A DNA stretch of 64,000 nucleotides from Ricinus communis (GCF_019578655.1 NC_063259.1:17140489-17204488), one strand, 5' to 3'. Shown: positions 22,928 to 35,189, counted from the stretch's first letter. Notes: generated by a model from the letters alone, not told the origin. A program made the numbers and translations.

Positions 22928-24345
22928 TTTTGCTTGTCCTCAAGCAATCAATAACTCAATATATGCACAAGCAACAATCACCCCTCAGAATCCATGCTAA
23001 AGTTCACAACTCAACCTTATTCAACATATAAAGAATGAAACTTAAGTAACTAATAAGTTATACACCTTTAAAGAAGAACTATAATAATACCATCTTGAAG
23101 CACAACTTATATAACAATTCAACATTAAAGACTAAGAACCATTGCCTTATAGGAATCTCTCAAATCACTCATAGTGTTTACAGGTAAATAAGAAAATTCC
23201 CTCAATGCAGCTGCACAAAACCTGTTTACTATAAGCTTGCTCATAAATCTCATCTTCGCTATCGCGAATAATTGAATACGAAAATCAAAGGGTCTTTTCA
23301 AGGGTTGAAATGTGGCTGAGGTAAAGGTAAGAATATTTAGATAGAAGTGTAAAGTATACTGAAAAATCATGCACTTATTTCAAATGAATGCTTCAGGAAC
23401 TAAGTGCTAAAACAACAAAAATACTCACCAAGCCTTATTTGAAGTAAAGGATGCTTACAAGAATTAAATTCAAAAGAGCTAAAAAGTAAGTCATAATTTT
23501 TTTTCTTTCTTTTTCTCTTTTTTTTGATATATACTATATATATATTACAACAGCTTATATAGGGGCTGCTATGATTAGTGACATAAACAATAAGAATAGT
23601 TATCCAATTTGGATTGAAGGGAGCATCAAAGAATGACTAAAAAAACTAAGTGAATTAAGAACAACGTTAGGCACTATAAATCACATAATTACTCAATATA
23701 CAGGGTGAAAGGAAAGATAGATGTATAGAATGGTGTATGTGTAGTGATTAGGTGTAAATTATGAAGAAAAGGTTAAAGCTCAAACTAGCTAACTAATGGA
23801 AACAAAGGGTAAGCTTTTGGCCAGATGTGGTGAAATCCTAAGTTGCCCAAATCATCTAATGGTATTCAAAAATTCATGTAACCGCAACAAGCATTACAGA
23901 GCAAGTTCTAGAAATGAAAGTAAGTACAGCGCACACTCAAACAAGAAAAGTCATGAGCATAATGTGCAATGGATGCTCAATTTTGGTTCAAAAACTCACA
24001 TTTGAAGTGGCTAAAATTTGCAATTGGTTCCCAGACTTATCAATTGAATCATCACATAAACTGAATACAAGATTGACATAATTAAAGTTCACAGTCAAAG
24101 GTTGTAAATTTGCAAGGAACTCAAAAAACACTGGTTTAACCTGGCCAAATTGACATATTGAATACAGTGAAATTGCTTTCAAGAACAAAAGATAAAGAGG
24201 GACAATCAAGTACTAGTGTGTGAATTAAGTCATTAATTACGAAAGAATAAACTAAACTTGAATGTCATGAAAAATCTAGGTCCTAACATCCTAAGAATAG
24301 TCCATTATCATTGCCTTTTAACAATTAAGGGATATAGCCACAGAT
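22928..24345 (-). other. 3' non-coding region of C1
   Basis: No coding frame. Collinear, as the reverse complement, with B1 43985-45425 and E 49495-50713: shared words include CTTGAGGACAAGCAA next to the purine tract, AGCAAGCTCATGGTAAACAGG and ATTTGGGCAACTTAG. It contains a T-rich tract and a TA run at 23496-23550. Confidence 0.75.
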
Positions 24346-24384
24346 ACCTACCCCACACTTGAGTATAACACTGTTCACAGTGTT
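24346..24384 (-). other. Hairpin and second polypurine-like tract after the env-position ORF (C1)
   Basis: On the minus strand AACACTG-TGAA-CAGTGTT (24367-24384, 7-bp stem, 4-nt loop) is followed by CAAGTGTGGGGTAGG. Hairpins with the same architecture are found in B1 and D1, with degraded forms in A2 and E. Confidence 0.65.
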
Positions 24385-24519
24385 AGAGAAATTAAAACTG
24401 GGTATAGCACATAACTAGCACATCATAATCATTAAAAATCATACTAAATGTACATATCAAGATGGCAAAGCAAAGTGTTCTACTAAAATAAATTAACATG
24501 AAAGGAAAATAAAAGGAAA

Positions 24520-24616
24520 TAACATAAAATTGAAAATGAAAAAAGAAAAGAAAATAAAGTAAAAGAAAATAAAGAAGAAAAATAAAAAGGAAAAGGAAAA
24601 AGAAAAATAGCACAAA
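24520..24616 (-). repeat. Pyrimidine-rich tract after the env-position ORF (C1)
   Basis: About 95 bp almost purely A/G on the plus strand, therefore C/T on the coding strand, directly 3' of the stop codon. B1 has the same tract at 43760-43850. Confidence 0.6.
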
Positions 24617-24630
24617 TTTTTGTTTTACTA

Positions 24631-26192
24631 CTAGTAGTCTGCCGAAGGTGCATCTTCACTGGCCGGATCTGCTGGAGGATGATGAGTAGGGGAAGTTGCT
24701 GAAGGAGGGGGCGGTGGTGGTGGCACAGGGTCCATAAAGCATCCTGCTAGATCGAACTCCATATCATCAATGAACCGCTGATTTTGTGCTCCGGTCTCCA
24801 CCATCTTTTTAATTTGCTCCACCATTAGGTCTGTCTAGGTCGCCTGCCTCTCCAACCCATGCATAAGCTGCTGGAGCATATCATTTAAACCTTGAAACTG
24901 TGCCCTAGTCTCCTCTTAAAACTGCCTAAACTCCTTTCTCTCACCAAGAACTCAAAGATAGCGTCACATCAGAATCGTGACACTCGATCTAGTCGGTCAG
25001 CCAAAGCACTAATCTGAGCAGTCGATGTCCCTGCAGAATAAGAAGATGAGGCTCCAAATGTAGGCATAGACACTCTGGCTGGGTTAGGAATCCTAACATC
25101 TGGAATCCCAGTCTTCGGGTATTGGGCTCCTCTAGCTGTTGTCTCTCTAGCCTCCCTGACTATTGCGTTTATGAGCCTGTACTCTATGCCATGTGGGTGT
25201 TGAGTAGCCGTGATCATCTGCATGTTGATCATCTGTCTGATCCCTAGTGGTGTCATATCACCAATCTGTGAAAGCTTTGATAGACAGTTGTCCAATACAT
25301 CTAGTCTCTTTGCTAACCTAGTGACATACGGACCAAAACAACAGTGCATCTTCTTTTGGGCGTCTACTATAAATGAACGGATTTGACGAGCCAACAGCTA
25401 TCCCAAGTCAAGCTTCTTATGATGTTGCATAGCCTAGAGGATGAAGACATCGGTTTGTGTTACCGCTCCAAAACTATCTTCCCTGCCTGTAATCGTGTAA
25501 GCTAATAAAGTATGGAGATAATGGAGATGATCCAAAAGGCTAGACACCTTAGACCTACTAGGGTAGTATGATTCCGGCCTGAGTACCAATGAATCGCACA
25601 TGGTGTCGTACGAGATTGGGTTGATGTAGATGCATCCCTGATACTCTTCACCCAAGGTCTCCTGCTCAGTCCATAATCCCAAATGCATGCCGAATTGTGG
25701 AACTGACATTGAGAACTCCCTTCCCCCAAGTCTGAAGTAAACTGCATCAGGCTGATGCCAGTTTGTGATCTGTTGCTGTAGAAAGAAGGTGTCGAGGAAT
25801 TCAATTATAAGCTCGTGGTAGGTTGGCTCAATGATGTCGAAGAATCATGCGTATGGCAGAGTTTCGAACAGGGCGTGCACATCCTGAGCCAATCCCACTC
25901 TTTCCAGGGATAAGAAGTCGATGCAACGTCTAGCCATCACTTACTTCCATCTCATGACTAGGAACCGGCTCTCGTTATCTGCATTTGCAAATGTCCATAA
26001 TGGATGACGACTAGGTGCGGGTGGATTCACAGCTGGTGCTCGTCGTACTTGGACTAGTTGCTGTTGCGGTGGAGGTGCTGGTGCTGGTGTTGATGAAGGT
26101 GAAGTGGAGGAAGATGTTCCTTCGCCACGCGGGCGCTTGCTGGTAGCGGCGCGTTACGGTTGCTTTCGACGTGATTGATCGCGGTCCCTCAT
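24631..26192 (-). pseudogene. Env-position ORF of C1 (ATHILA-type protein)
   Basis: Starts at ATG 26192 (MRDRDQSRR), five bases after an intron acceptor. It reads in one frame with stops to about 24969, then shifts frame before the last piece. Conserved segments: FGMHLGLWTEQ (start of 25434-25709), YPSRSKVSSLLDHLHYLHTL, FGPYVTRLAKRLDVLDNCLS and ADRLDRV, then a Pro-rich acidic C-terminus (VPPPPPPPSAT). About 520 codons, as in B1. The central part resembles what I recall of the ATHILA ORF family. I see no clear signal peptide or transmembrane helix, so an envelope role is suggested by position only. Confidence 0.72.
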
Positions 26193-26197
26193 ATTGC

Positions 26198-26598
26198 CTA
26201 ATGTAATGAATCATTATTATTCGAACAAGAAATCAAGTTAATCATAAATTATACTGAAAATTAAACAGCATAACGGCTATAATTCGACTAATAGAAAACT
26301 AATTCACAATTACATTCCAGCCTACTTTATCGTGCACCAAAAAGCAAATTTATGCTAACAATTGTTCATAGTAAAATGCCATAAATAAACTTTATCACTG
26401 CCAAACCCCACACTTATCATTTCATTAGTCGAATTCACATAAACATAGCAACTAGTTTTAACTAAATCTTAATCGAATTCAAATTGAAGCAGTGTAACAA
26501 AGTAAACTACCAAAGCATATCAAAATGTCCTAAATAAAATGAATGCATAAAAGAAAAATCAAATTTAATCAAATAAAAGTAAAAGGCGAAGAGACTTA
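26198..26598 (-). other. Leader intron before the C1 env-position ORF
   Basis: Minus-strand donor CAA|GTAAGT at 26598 and acceptor ATTAG at 26198, AT-rich between, 401 bp, with the ATG five bases after the acceptor. B1 and A2 have the same arrangement (529 and 572 bp). Splicing is inferred from the consensus, not shown. Confidence 0.55.
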
Positions 26599-26699
26599 CT
26601 TGAAGTTGCCGAGACAAGTAAGAAAAATCAAAGACAAGGAAGAAAACAACACCTTGGAGCTTAGAGAGGGAAAGATAGGAAATTTTTGAAAAGGCTTCC

Positions 26700-26910
26700 T
26701 TTTATAGTCACGGGGGTCAGCATGGCTAGGACTCGGCCCGTACTGAACCCTGAAGCTTCAGTACGGCTGAATCCCCAAATTCTACATGTGCATCCCCATC
26801 AGAGGCTTGACTCCGGTCGTGCTGATCAGCACGGCCTGGTGTTGCACGCCTGTGATGCCCATGGAAACCGTGGTGGATGGGTGAAGTCCGGGCTGTCCTT
26901 CGCCATCTTG
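26700..26910 (-). promoter_or_regulatory. Palindrome cluster and TATA box before the C1 env-position ORF
   Basis: TATAAAA on the minus strand (26700-26706, in GTGACTATAAAAGG) lies just downstream of a GC-rich cluster at 26711-26910 that includes the perfect palindrome CGTGCTGATCAGCACG at 26818-26833. The order matches the LTR U3 of the same element. Confidence 0.55.
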
Positions 26911-27114
26911 AGTCATTGAACTCCCTACCTACATTTAACACATATACGCACACATTTAGGCTGTAAATCAAGTAAATAAATCAAATGGGGAAGTCCCTCT
27001 TCACTAATTACCAAAAATCCAACTTAAATTTCTCAAACCCTCAGTTCATACAACTATGTTTAATATATAAAGTAAGTGTTCTAAAGATCAACAAGCATGC
27101 AAACGAATGATAAT
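26911..27114 (-). other. C1 spacer between integrase and the palindrome cluster
   Basis: Non-coding; matches B1 40960-41110 in reverse complement (for example TTGACTTATAGCCTGAATG-like words). It ends with target duplicate ATAAT at 27110-27114. Confidence 0.55.
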
Positions 27115-28149
27115 TGATGTGCGTAAAATACACACATCTAAATAGGGTTCTTAAGATTGATTTTATGGACATTTGGATGTGAATTGGTCCTAACACTCAC
27201 CCTATGCGTTTGTTTGTGTGCATTAGGTCCAAAAGAAGTCAAAGGATGATAAAGGGAAGAATTTGAGCATAATTGGAAGCCGAAGTTGCCGAAACAAGCT
27301 AAGTATGAGCATAAGGAACCTGAACATGGCCGTGTTGGTTTCAACACTTGCCGTGTTCCCAACACGGGCACCAACACGGCTGTTTTGGGTGCATTAAACA
27401 TCAAAGAAGAAGAGGCGTTAGGGAGCACGACCACAGAGAGTAATACGGCCAGGAACACCAAACCGTGTTCCCAACACGGCCAGGAACACCAAAATGTGTT
27501 TCTAACATGGCCAGGAACACGGCCATGTTCGCGGTGACAGGATGAATTAATTAAAAGAAAGAGCAAAAAGAAAATTGGAATTTTGTGTGATTGCTTTGTG
27601 TGATTAAGAAGTCCATTTGGCAATTAGAATTTTGAATAGCAAGAACTAGTTAATAATCGCTTAGAGATAAAGATAATTAACTAACCGGATTAAGAATTAA
27701 CAAAGCTTAACAGAGGTGGATTAAAGCTTAATGCTAATTTAAGAATCAATCGTTAGGAAGAGATTCCAATTAGGTTTAGGAATTCGGTTATCTCGAGAGA
27801 GAAACCGAATTTGGTTAAGAATTCATCCACGGGTAGCATAATTAGACTCACCAATCCTTTATCTTTTGTTTGATTGCCAACTAGTTTAGGTTCCCTTTGG
27901 GTTTGCTTTCTTGTCTTGGTTATTTTATTTATCAATTACTCCTGCATCTCCCTTAGAATTTAGCTTGTAGCTATTAGTTAGTTTAGAAATTATTCATTGC
28001 TCATTTTAGGTTAATATAACAAAGAACAAAGGAGTAACTCCGGGCTTTCACTTTCCCGAGGAATATGACCTTGATACTCGCCATTAGTGCTAGATTGGAT
28101 CGATAGGTACACTGCCTTAGATTGTAGCTAACACAAGTAGCACACATCA
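27115..28149 (+). mobile_element. Solo A-family LTR inside C1
   Basis: Starts TGATGTGCG, ends ACACATCA, with a perfect target duplication ATAAT (27110-27114 and 28150-28154). 1035 bp against 1437 bp for the full LTR: about 450 bp between the GAAAAAGAAAGAG and ATTGCTTTGTGTGATT words are missing, and a further copy of the CACGGCCAGGAACACC unit is present near 27473-27525. It is the fourth nesting layer (Tat, B1, C1, this LTR). Confidence 0.92.
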
Positions 28150-28169
28150 ATAATATAATAGTAGACCGA

Positions 28170-29509
28170 AAAACATAAAACTAGAATGGGAATGCCTCCC
28201 AAGGGCACTTCTTTTTGGTTCTTGAGTCATTTAGCTGGACTCGATATGTATCATTGTTGCAGGTACAGAATCATGTTAACCCGCTGCTCAGTCTCCAAAG
28301 AGTTTCTGTGATACACCTTGAGCCTATGTCCATTGACATTGAAATCACCCTTCTCGGGATGATGAAGCTTGACTGTGCCATATGGGCAATCTTGCTTAAC
28401 CACGAATGGCCCCGACCATCGACTCCTGAGCTTCCCTGGGAACAACCGAAGACGTGAGTTATATAACAATACTTTATCTCCACTTTGAAACTCCTTGGAA
28501 CCTTTGAGCCTTTGATCATGCCACTATTTTGTCTTAGCCTTATAAATTGAGGAGTTTTCATATGCCTGTTGACGCCATTCCTCCAATTCACCCAATTGAC
28601 ACTGTCTTTCCTTACCTGCAGAATCAACATCAAAATTGCAAGTTTTAAGGGGCCAAAGAGCCCTATGTTCTAATTCGACAGGTAAATGATAAGACTTCCC
28701 ATACACCAGCCTATAGGGCATAAAACCTATGGAGGTCCTATATGCAGTTCTAAATGCCCATAATGTATCATCCAGTTTCGAAGCCCAATCCTTCCGACTT
28801 ACACCCACAGTTCTCTCTAAGATGCATTTTAAACCCCTATTAGTAACCTCAACTTGCCCACTGGTTTGTGGGTGATAGGGAGTAGAGAATCGATGCATTA
28901 CACCATAGCGCCTGAGTGCCTTCTCCAATTCAGCGTTGCAGAAATGTGTTCCTTTGTCACTAATTAGCGCTCTAGGTGTGCTGAACCTAGCAAATAATCT
29001 TTTAAGAAACTTGCAAAAAACTCTAGCATCGTCAGTAGGTAAGGCCTATGCCTCAGGCCATTTGGAGAAATACTCAACAACCACAAGGATATACTTATTA
29101 CCATTTGAGGAAGGGAAGGGTCCTATGAAGTCAATACCCTAAACATCGAATATCTCAACTGTCTGTAAACTAGTTTGGGGCATTTCATCACGGGCATAGA
29201 TATTACCCGAGCGCTGACAAGCGTCGCAAACCTGAACAAATGTCCTAGCATCCTGGAAGATAGTTGGCCAATAAAAGCCTGCATCTAACACCTTCCTAGC
29301 AGTATGGTTCTCCGCTTGATGACCTCCTATGGGTCCTTCATGACAGTGCCTCAAAATCTGGAGACTCTCTTTGCCATAAACACATCGGTGGATGACGCGG
29401 TTTGCACACACTCGATATAGGAAGGGATCTTCCTAAATGTAGTATTTTAAATCAGCAAAGAATTTCTTCTTTTGCTGATAAGTCATACCCTTTGGTAAGA
29501 CCTAGCCAC
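28170..29509 (-). pseudogene. pol: C1 integrase with RNase H-integrase linker
   Basis: Integrates the element DNA. From right to left: KGMTYQQKKKFFADLKYY, VCANRVIHRCVYGKES, the zinc-binding HCHEGPIGGH..CDACQRSG (29411-29190), the first Asp in GIDFIGPF after one stop (TGG to TAG), second Asp in [10 protein letters not shown] and Glu in GQVEVTNR with 35 residues between them, then LLYNSRLRLFPGKLRSRWSG with an intact GPF module and HPEKGDFNVNGHRLKVYH. Two stops and one or two frameshifts break it. The upstream pol is deleted at 29510. The first 50 bp (28170-28220) are the post-integrase spacer. Confidence 0.88.
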
Positions 29510-30700
29510 AAGATAGAGATTATATTGATTATCAATTGTAATTACCCATGGATGAATTCTTAACTGAATTCGGTCTCCCTCTCGAGATAACCAAATTCCT
29601 AAACCTAATAACCTAAAGTTGGAATCTCTTCCTAACAATCGATTATTCGATTAGCATTAAGGTTTAACCCGCCTCTATTAAGCTTTGTTAATTCTTAATC
29701 TGGCTAGTCAATTACCCTTATCTCTAAGTGATCATTAACCAGTTCTTGCTATTCAAATTTCCAATTACCAAATGAATTTCTCAATTATATAAAGCAATTT
29801 GAATACCACAACTCATAACGTCTCATGAATAAAGTTATTTCTTATTAATAATGAAAGCAAGAAGAGACAAGCATTGATAATTAAAATATCATAAACATTA
29901 AAATCAATCCAACAACAAAGGAACCCCAAATGGGTTTGACAAATTTAGTTACTCATACTAATAAGCAACACAAAGTAAAGAATAGATTCAGAAAAGTAAA
30001 TTGAAGGCATGTACACCCTTCTTCTTCAAGTTGGATGAAAAACCCTAAATTCCTAATTCAGAATAGTAAACCGTAATTTGCCTCTTGAATGCTCCCAAAT
30101 CTTGTCTTGATCTTCAATTTAATATTAAAATAATTGTAATCCTTCCTTCAATAGATGAAATGATCTTCTAAGGTCGAGTATTGAAGTGTGGAATAAGATG
30201 GTTTAAGCTTGTATATGTGAAATCAAGTCAGAAAATCGAACCTTAATTTAGTAAATCATTTTTGCCTATATAATTCCTTCAACACTGCCATGGTCAAGCC
30301 TGTGCTTATCAGCACGAGCAGAGTCCAGGCCGTGTTGGACCTCCGCATTTCGTAACTCGCGACTTCTTCCAGGCCGTGCCCTAGCCGATGCTGAGCCACC
30401 ACGGGCCATGATGGCTTCGGAAATTGTGCTAAAATGGCACTCTTGAAGGGCAACTATTTGATGGTTCAGCACAGCCGGAGTCCAGGCTGTGCTCAACCTT
30501 GGAATGCTAGTCCTTGCTCCATTTGATGGATTCTGGTCAGTGATTGCCCGTATTTCCCTCGATTATTGATAATGTCCCTCGATAATGACCTGAAACTTGG
30601 AAAAGAACCAAAAGACAGGTGATTCTGACATAAAATGAGACAACTATGCATAAAATGTAAACAATTGGGCATGTAAGTATGTATAATATGATGCATATCA
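29510..30700 (-). repeat. 5' LTR of C1, truncated at its inner end
   Basis: 1191 bp, collinear with 21715-22908 of the 3' LTR. It lacks the last ~275 bp of the LTR (R/U5 end) and the primer site. On the plus strand it ends GATGCATATCA at the target duplicate. Confidence 0.9.
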
Positions 30701-30990
30701 TTGGCTGAGAGACAACGAATGACACTCCCCAGCACTACAGAGTCTAACCCGAGGGAGTACTGCAAGGCTATCACATTGTGATCACGTAGGCAGTTATCTA
30801 GTTCCTTACCTGTAGTTGATAATGATAATGTTGTTGTGCAGGATTAGCCTGCCAAGAAGGAGCCAGGGCCTGAGAAGATAGAGCCTGTGAGAGTTGAGGA
30901 TAAGAAGAAGAGTCTAGTGAGAGAATACTAGCCACCTATCCCATATCCTGCTCGACTGAGGCAGGTAAAGGTTGACCAGCAGTTTGGTAA
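30701..30990 (+). pseudogene. gag: B1 gag, C-terminal part
   Basis: Continues 20036-21438 after C1: LAERQRMTLPSTTESNPREY (E has LAERQPGTLPSTTESNPREH), then AITLxSRRQLSSSLPVVDND and the basic-acidic EPGPEKIEPVRVEDKKKSLV, ending PPIPYPARLRQVKVDQQFGK. Two in-frame stops. Confidence 0.8.
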
Positions 30991-31800
30991 GTTTCTAGAC
31001 CTTTTTAAACAACTGCGCATTAACCTCCCTTTTGTTGAGGCTAATTTGCAAATGTCGAAGTACGTGAAATTTTTGAAGGAGATATTGAACAACAAGAGAA
31101 AACTGGAGGACTTGGGATTAGTGTCCCTGAACGAGGAGTGCTCCACCATTCTGCAAAACAAGCTACCTATTAAGAGGCGTGATCTAAGGAGTTTCACTGT
31201 ACCCTGTGTCATTAGTGAATTACCTATTAGTGGTGCTTTAGCTAACTTAGGAGCTAGTATTAACTTGATGCCCGCTAGCTTGTTTGATAGACTTGGTTTG
31301 AGTGAGCCTAAACCCACTAGGATGAGCATTTAGTTAGCCGATAGGAATATTAAGATTCGTAGAGGTATAGTTAAGGATGTACTTATTAAGGTAGACAAGT
31401 TCATATTTCCTATTGATTTCATTGTCATGGATATGGAGGGTGAGAATGTTGTGCCACTAATCTTAGGTAGATCTTTCCTTGCTACATCTAGTGCCATTAT
31501 AGATGTTTGTAATGGGAAGCTCTAATTTAGGGTAGATGACGAGACTATCACCTTTGACTTAGCAACTTCCAAGAGACATTCCTTAAACCATGATGATACT
31601 GTATTTTCTATGGATGTCTTGAATGATGTTGTTGAGTCTCATATGCAGGTTGCATTGTAGGGGAATGAGAAGGAGTTGTCCAATGAGCAAGTGTTGGAAC
31701 AACTCGTTTGTTTGTTGGCTAGTGAGCGCAGCCGTTCTACTGACCTGTTTGTTTCTCTTGACAGGTCAGATGTGCAGAAGGTGAAACCTTCTATTGAGGA
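30991..31800 (+). pseudogene. pol: B1 aspartic protease and linker
   Basis: NLQMSKYVKFLKEILNNKRK and EECSTILQNKLPIKRRD lead into the retropepsin domain. The active site reads ALANLGASINLMP, with Asn (AAC, 31244-31246) where DLGAS is expected, a loss of the catalytic Asp. The later motif VPLILGRSFLATSSAIIDV is intact. The acidic linker NEKELSNEQVLEQLVCLLAS (31660-31730) is the segment reused in the shortened gag of A1, A2 and D1. In-frame stops at SIxLAD, KLxFRV and ALxGNEK sit on former Gln codons. Confidence 0.85.
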
Positions 31801-33420
31801 CCCCTGAGTCCTAGAGTTGAAGGAATTACCCAAGCACCTAAGTTATGCCTACTTGGATGAGGCAAATAGGATGCCAGTTATTGTTGCAGCAGACTTAACT
31901 CTTGAGGAGAGGGAGATGACATTATCGTCTCTCAAGAAGTACCCTAGGGCCTTCGCATATAAAATTGTGGACATTCCTAGAATTAATCCCAGCTTTTGTT
32001 CGCACAAGACCTAATAGAGGATAGTTTCAAGCCAGTGGTGCAGCCATAAAGACGACTTAACCCCAACATGAAGGAGGTGGTGAAAAAGGAGGTAATTAAA
32101 CTTCTTGATTTGAGTTTGACTTATCCCATATATAATAGCTCTTGGGTGAGTCCTGTGCAGATTGTGCCAAAGAAAGGAGGAATGACTGTGATAAAGAATT
32201 AGAAGGACGAGTTAATACCAACAAGGACAGTAACTGATTTTCAGGTTTGCATCGATTACAAGAGGCTAAATGATGCAACCCAGAAGGACCACTTTCCCCT
32301 TCCATTCATTGATCAGATGCTTGAGCGTCTATCGGACCATATGTTTTACTATTTTCTTGATGGTTTTTCAGGTTATTTTCATATACCAATCGCATTTGAG
32401 GACCAAGAGAAAACAACCTTTACTTGCCCCTATAGGACGTTCACATACCGGAGGATGCCATTTGGTTTATGCAATGCACCTGCCACTTTTCAGAGATGTA
32501 TGATGGCGATCTTCCATGATATGATTGAAGAGTGTATGGAGGTTTTCATGGACGACTTCTCAGTGTTTGGTAACTCTTTCTCACACTGTTTGTCTAATTT
32601 AGAACGTATACTTGCACGATGTGTTGAGGCAAATTTGGTTCTTAATTGGGAGAAATGTCATTTTATGGTGAGAGAGCGTATTGTGTTGGGGCACAAGATT
32701 TCACATGTGGGGATGAAAGTAGATAGAGCTAAGGTAGAGACTATATCGAAATTGCCACCCCCTAGTTCTATTAAGGCTGTTACGAGCTTCCTCGGGGATG
32801 TTGGCTTTTATAGGAGATTCATTAAGGACTTTTCTAATATAGCTAGGCCTCTTACTCAATTGCTTATTAAGGATGTACCTTTTGTGTTTAATTCTGATTG
32901 CCTACAGGCTTTTGAGTTATTAAAAAAGTTACTAACCACAGCTCCTATCATGGTTTCACCTGATTGGGGGCTGCCCTTTGAATTTATATGCGATGCTAGT
33001 GATTATGCAGTTGGAGCTGTTCTTGGACAGCGGGTTGATAAGAAGTTCCAGCCTATCCATTATGCTAGCAAGATGTTGACAGATGCCCAAGAGCATTATA
33101 CCACCAATGAGAAGGAGTTGTTAGCTGTGGTTTATGCCTTTGACAAGTTCTGTTCATACCTTGTGCTATCAAAGACCATTGTCTATGCAGACCATTCAGC
33201 ATTGAGGTACTTATTCGGAAAGAATGATTCTAAACCAAGACTGATTAGATGGATTTTACTCTTGTAGGAGTTTGATGTAGAAATCAAGGATAAAAAGGGT
33301 GCTAAAAACTTGACAGCGGCTCACTTATCGAGGTTGGAGAACCCGAGCTTGGCGGCACTTGATGAGAGGGCCATTGATGATAGTTTCCCTGATGAGCATT
33401 TTTGTTCATTGCAGGTATAC
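31801..33420 (+). pseudogene. pol: B1 reverse transcriptase and RNase H
   Basis: Best-preserved gene of the window, with an uninterrupted 316-codon stretch (32317-33267). Pre-RT: LSYAYLDEANRMPVIVAADL and [94 protein letters not shown] and catalytic VFMDDF near 32552; FMDD keeps both metal-binding Asp. RNase [41 protein letters not shown] and the tail WILLLxEFDVEIKDKKGAKN with CAG changed to TAG. Stops upstream of 32317 (KNxKDE, CSHKTx) prevent translation. Confidence 0.92.
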
Positions 33421-33647
33421 ACCGATTCTCCTTAGTTTTCAGATTATGCGAATTATTTGGTTGCGAGGGTCCTACCAAAGAGTATGACATATTAGCAAAA
33501 GAAGAAATTATTTGCTGACTTGAAATACTACATTTGGGAAGACCCCTTTATGTTTCGTGTTTGTGCAGATCAAGTGATTCGACAATGTGTATATGGGGAG
33601 GAAACTCTAAAAATCCTTAAGCATTGCCATGAGGGACCAACTGGAGG
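33421..33647 (+). pseudogene. pol: B1 integrase N-terminus, cut by D1
   Basis: QKKKLFADLKYYIWEDPF, VCADQVIRQCVYGEE and the first part of the zinc domain HCHEGPTGG, then D1 starts at 33648. The reading resumes at 39842 with the His of the same domain. Confidence 0.85.
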
Positions 33648-35170
33648 TGATAGGCTATTTGTGTAGCTACAATCTAAGGCAGTGAACCTATCGATGCAGT
33701 CTAGCACTAATTGCGAGTATCAAGGTCTTATTCCTCGAGAAAGTGAAAGCCTAGAGTTACTACTTTGTTCTCTATTATATTAGCTTAAAATGAATGATGA
33801 ATAATTTCTAAATTTAATAATAACTACAAGCTGAGTTCTAAGTAAGATGCAAGAATGAATGGATAAATGAAACAACCAAGACAAGAAAGCAAACCCAAAG
33901 GGAACCTAAACTAGTTGTCAATCAAACAAAAGATAACAGATCGATAAGTGGAATTACGCTATCTGTGGATGAATTCTTAACTGAATTCGGTTTCTCTCTC
34001 TCGATAACCGAATTCCTAAACTCAAGAACCTAAAGTTGGAATCTCTTCCTAACGATTGATCCTTAAATTACCAGTAAGCTTTAATTCGCCTTTATTAAGC
34101 TTTGTTAATTCTTAATCTAGCTAGTTAATTATCCTTATCTCTAAGTAATTATTAACCAGTTCTTGCTATTCAAATTTCCAACTGCCAAATGAACTTCTCA
34201 ATCACACAAAGAAATCTAAACACCAGAATTCATAACGTCTCATGAATAATGCATTATCTTATTAATACTAAAAGCAAGAAGGATACAAAACTAAACTCAA
34301 ACAATCCAACAATTTAATACTAAGCCAATATAGTAAAGAAATCCCAATGGATTTAATCGATCTAGCTACTCATATTCATGTTTAAAACAACTAGAAAATC
34401 AACTATAATGAAAGAATAACAAAAATGAAACATATACACCCTTTTCTCTCGAATTGGATGAACAGCTCCAAATCTAAATCAGCACTACGATTGGTTTCCC
34501 TAATTGCCTCTCGATTTGCTCCATTACTATTTTGCACTCAGAACCTTGGGATTCTGGGATTCTCCCTCTCTACAACTCTCTCCCGAACTGAGTACTCTGC
34601 AAAAACCGAACGAGCCGCCAAATCTCTCCCTCCTCCTTGCTAAGTCATCGTGGTTCTAATATGAATCTGAGGTTACTGTATAGACGGATCTCCTTGTGAA
34701 AGACCTATTACTAGATAACCCTAGCTTAAGAAATTGTTTTCCTTATATAGTTGTCCTAACACGGCCAAAGTCCAGGCCGTACTGAACCTTCGGATCTTGC
34801 AAATTTGGTCTTCTTCTAGGTCGTGCCCTCGCCGGTGCTGAGCCACCACTGGCCCTGCTGGAGGCTGTGATAGCCTTAGAAACCGTACCAAAACACCACA
34901 TTTGAGGATCAAAGGCTAATGGGTTGAGCACGGCTAGAGTCTAGGCCATGCTCAATGTTTGAAATGCGAACCCTTGTCCAATTTTGATGAATTCCCGTCC
35001 GTTTTCACATGTATTAATCTAAAATTGCTCAAACACTGATAATGGACCTATAAATTCTCCTAAAATGCAAAAGAGCACAAAACACGGGTGATCTTGGAAT
35101 AAAAGCACAATAATTGCTAAGAAAATACACAATAATATGCAAGCCAATATATGTAAAACTATGCACATCA
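33648..35170 (-). repeat. 3' LTR of D1
   Basis: 1523 bp. On the plus strand TGATAGGCTATTTG to TATGCACATCA. U3 palindrome cluster at about 34750-34960, next to a minus-strand TATA at 34744-34749. Confidence 0.92.
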
Positions 35171-35189
35171 AATCACCCCCACACTTAAG
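35171..35189 (-). promoter_or_regulatory. Polypurine tract of D1
   Basis: Minus strand CTTAAGTGTGGGGGTGATT abuts the 3' LTR. Confidence 0.8.

Larger units (their letters stand above)
21439..30700 (-). mobile_element. C1: minus-strand Athila-like element inside B1 gag
   Basis: Perfect target duplication TTGGC (21434-21438 and 30701-30705); removing C1 restores the gag reading seen in E. On the minus strand from right to left: a 5' LTR truncated at its inner end (29510-30700), integrase, post-integrase spacer with a solo A-family LTR, palindrome cluster, TATA, leader intron, env-position ORF, hairpin, 3' region, purine tract and 3' LTR (21439-22908). Primer site, gag, protease, RT and most of RNase H are gone in one deletion ending near 29510. 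Confidence 0.92.

Noticed and set aside
23500..23560. T-rich and TA-rich simple sequence as a regulatory site
   Set aside because: Similar low-complexity runs occur in every copy of this 3' region at varying length; nothing beyond simple sequence is seen.
24392..24613. Phe-rich minus-strand frame as a membrane protein
   Set aside because: It is the translation of the pyrimidine-rich tract after the env-position ORF; the same tract in B1 gives a similar Phe-rich frame. No conserved start.
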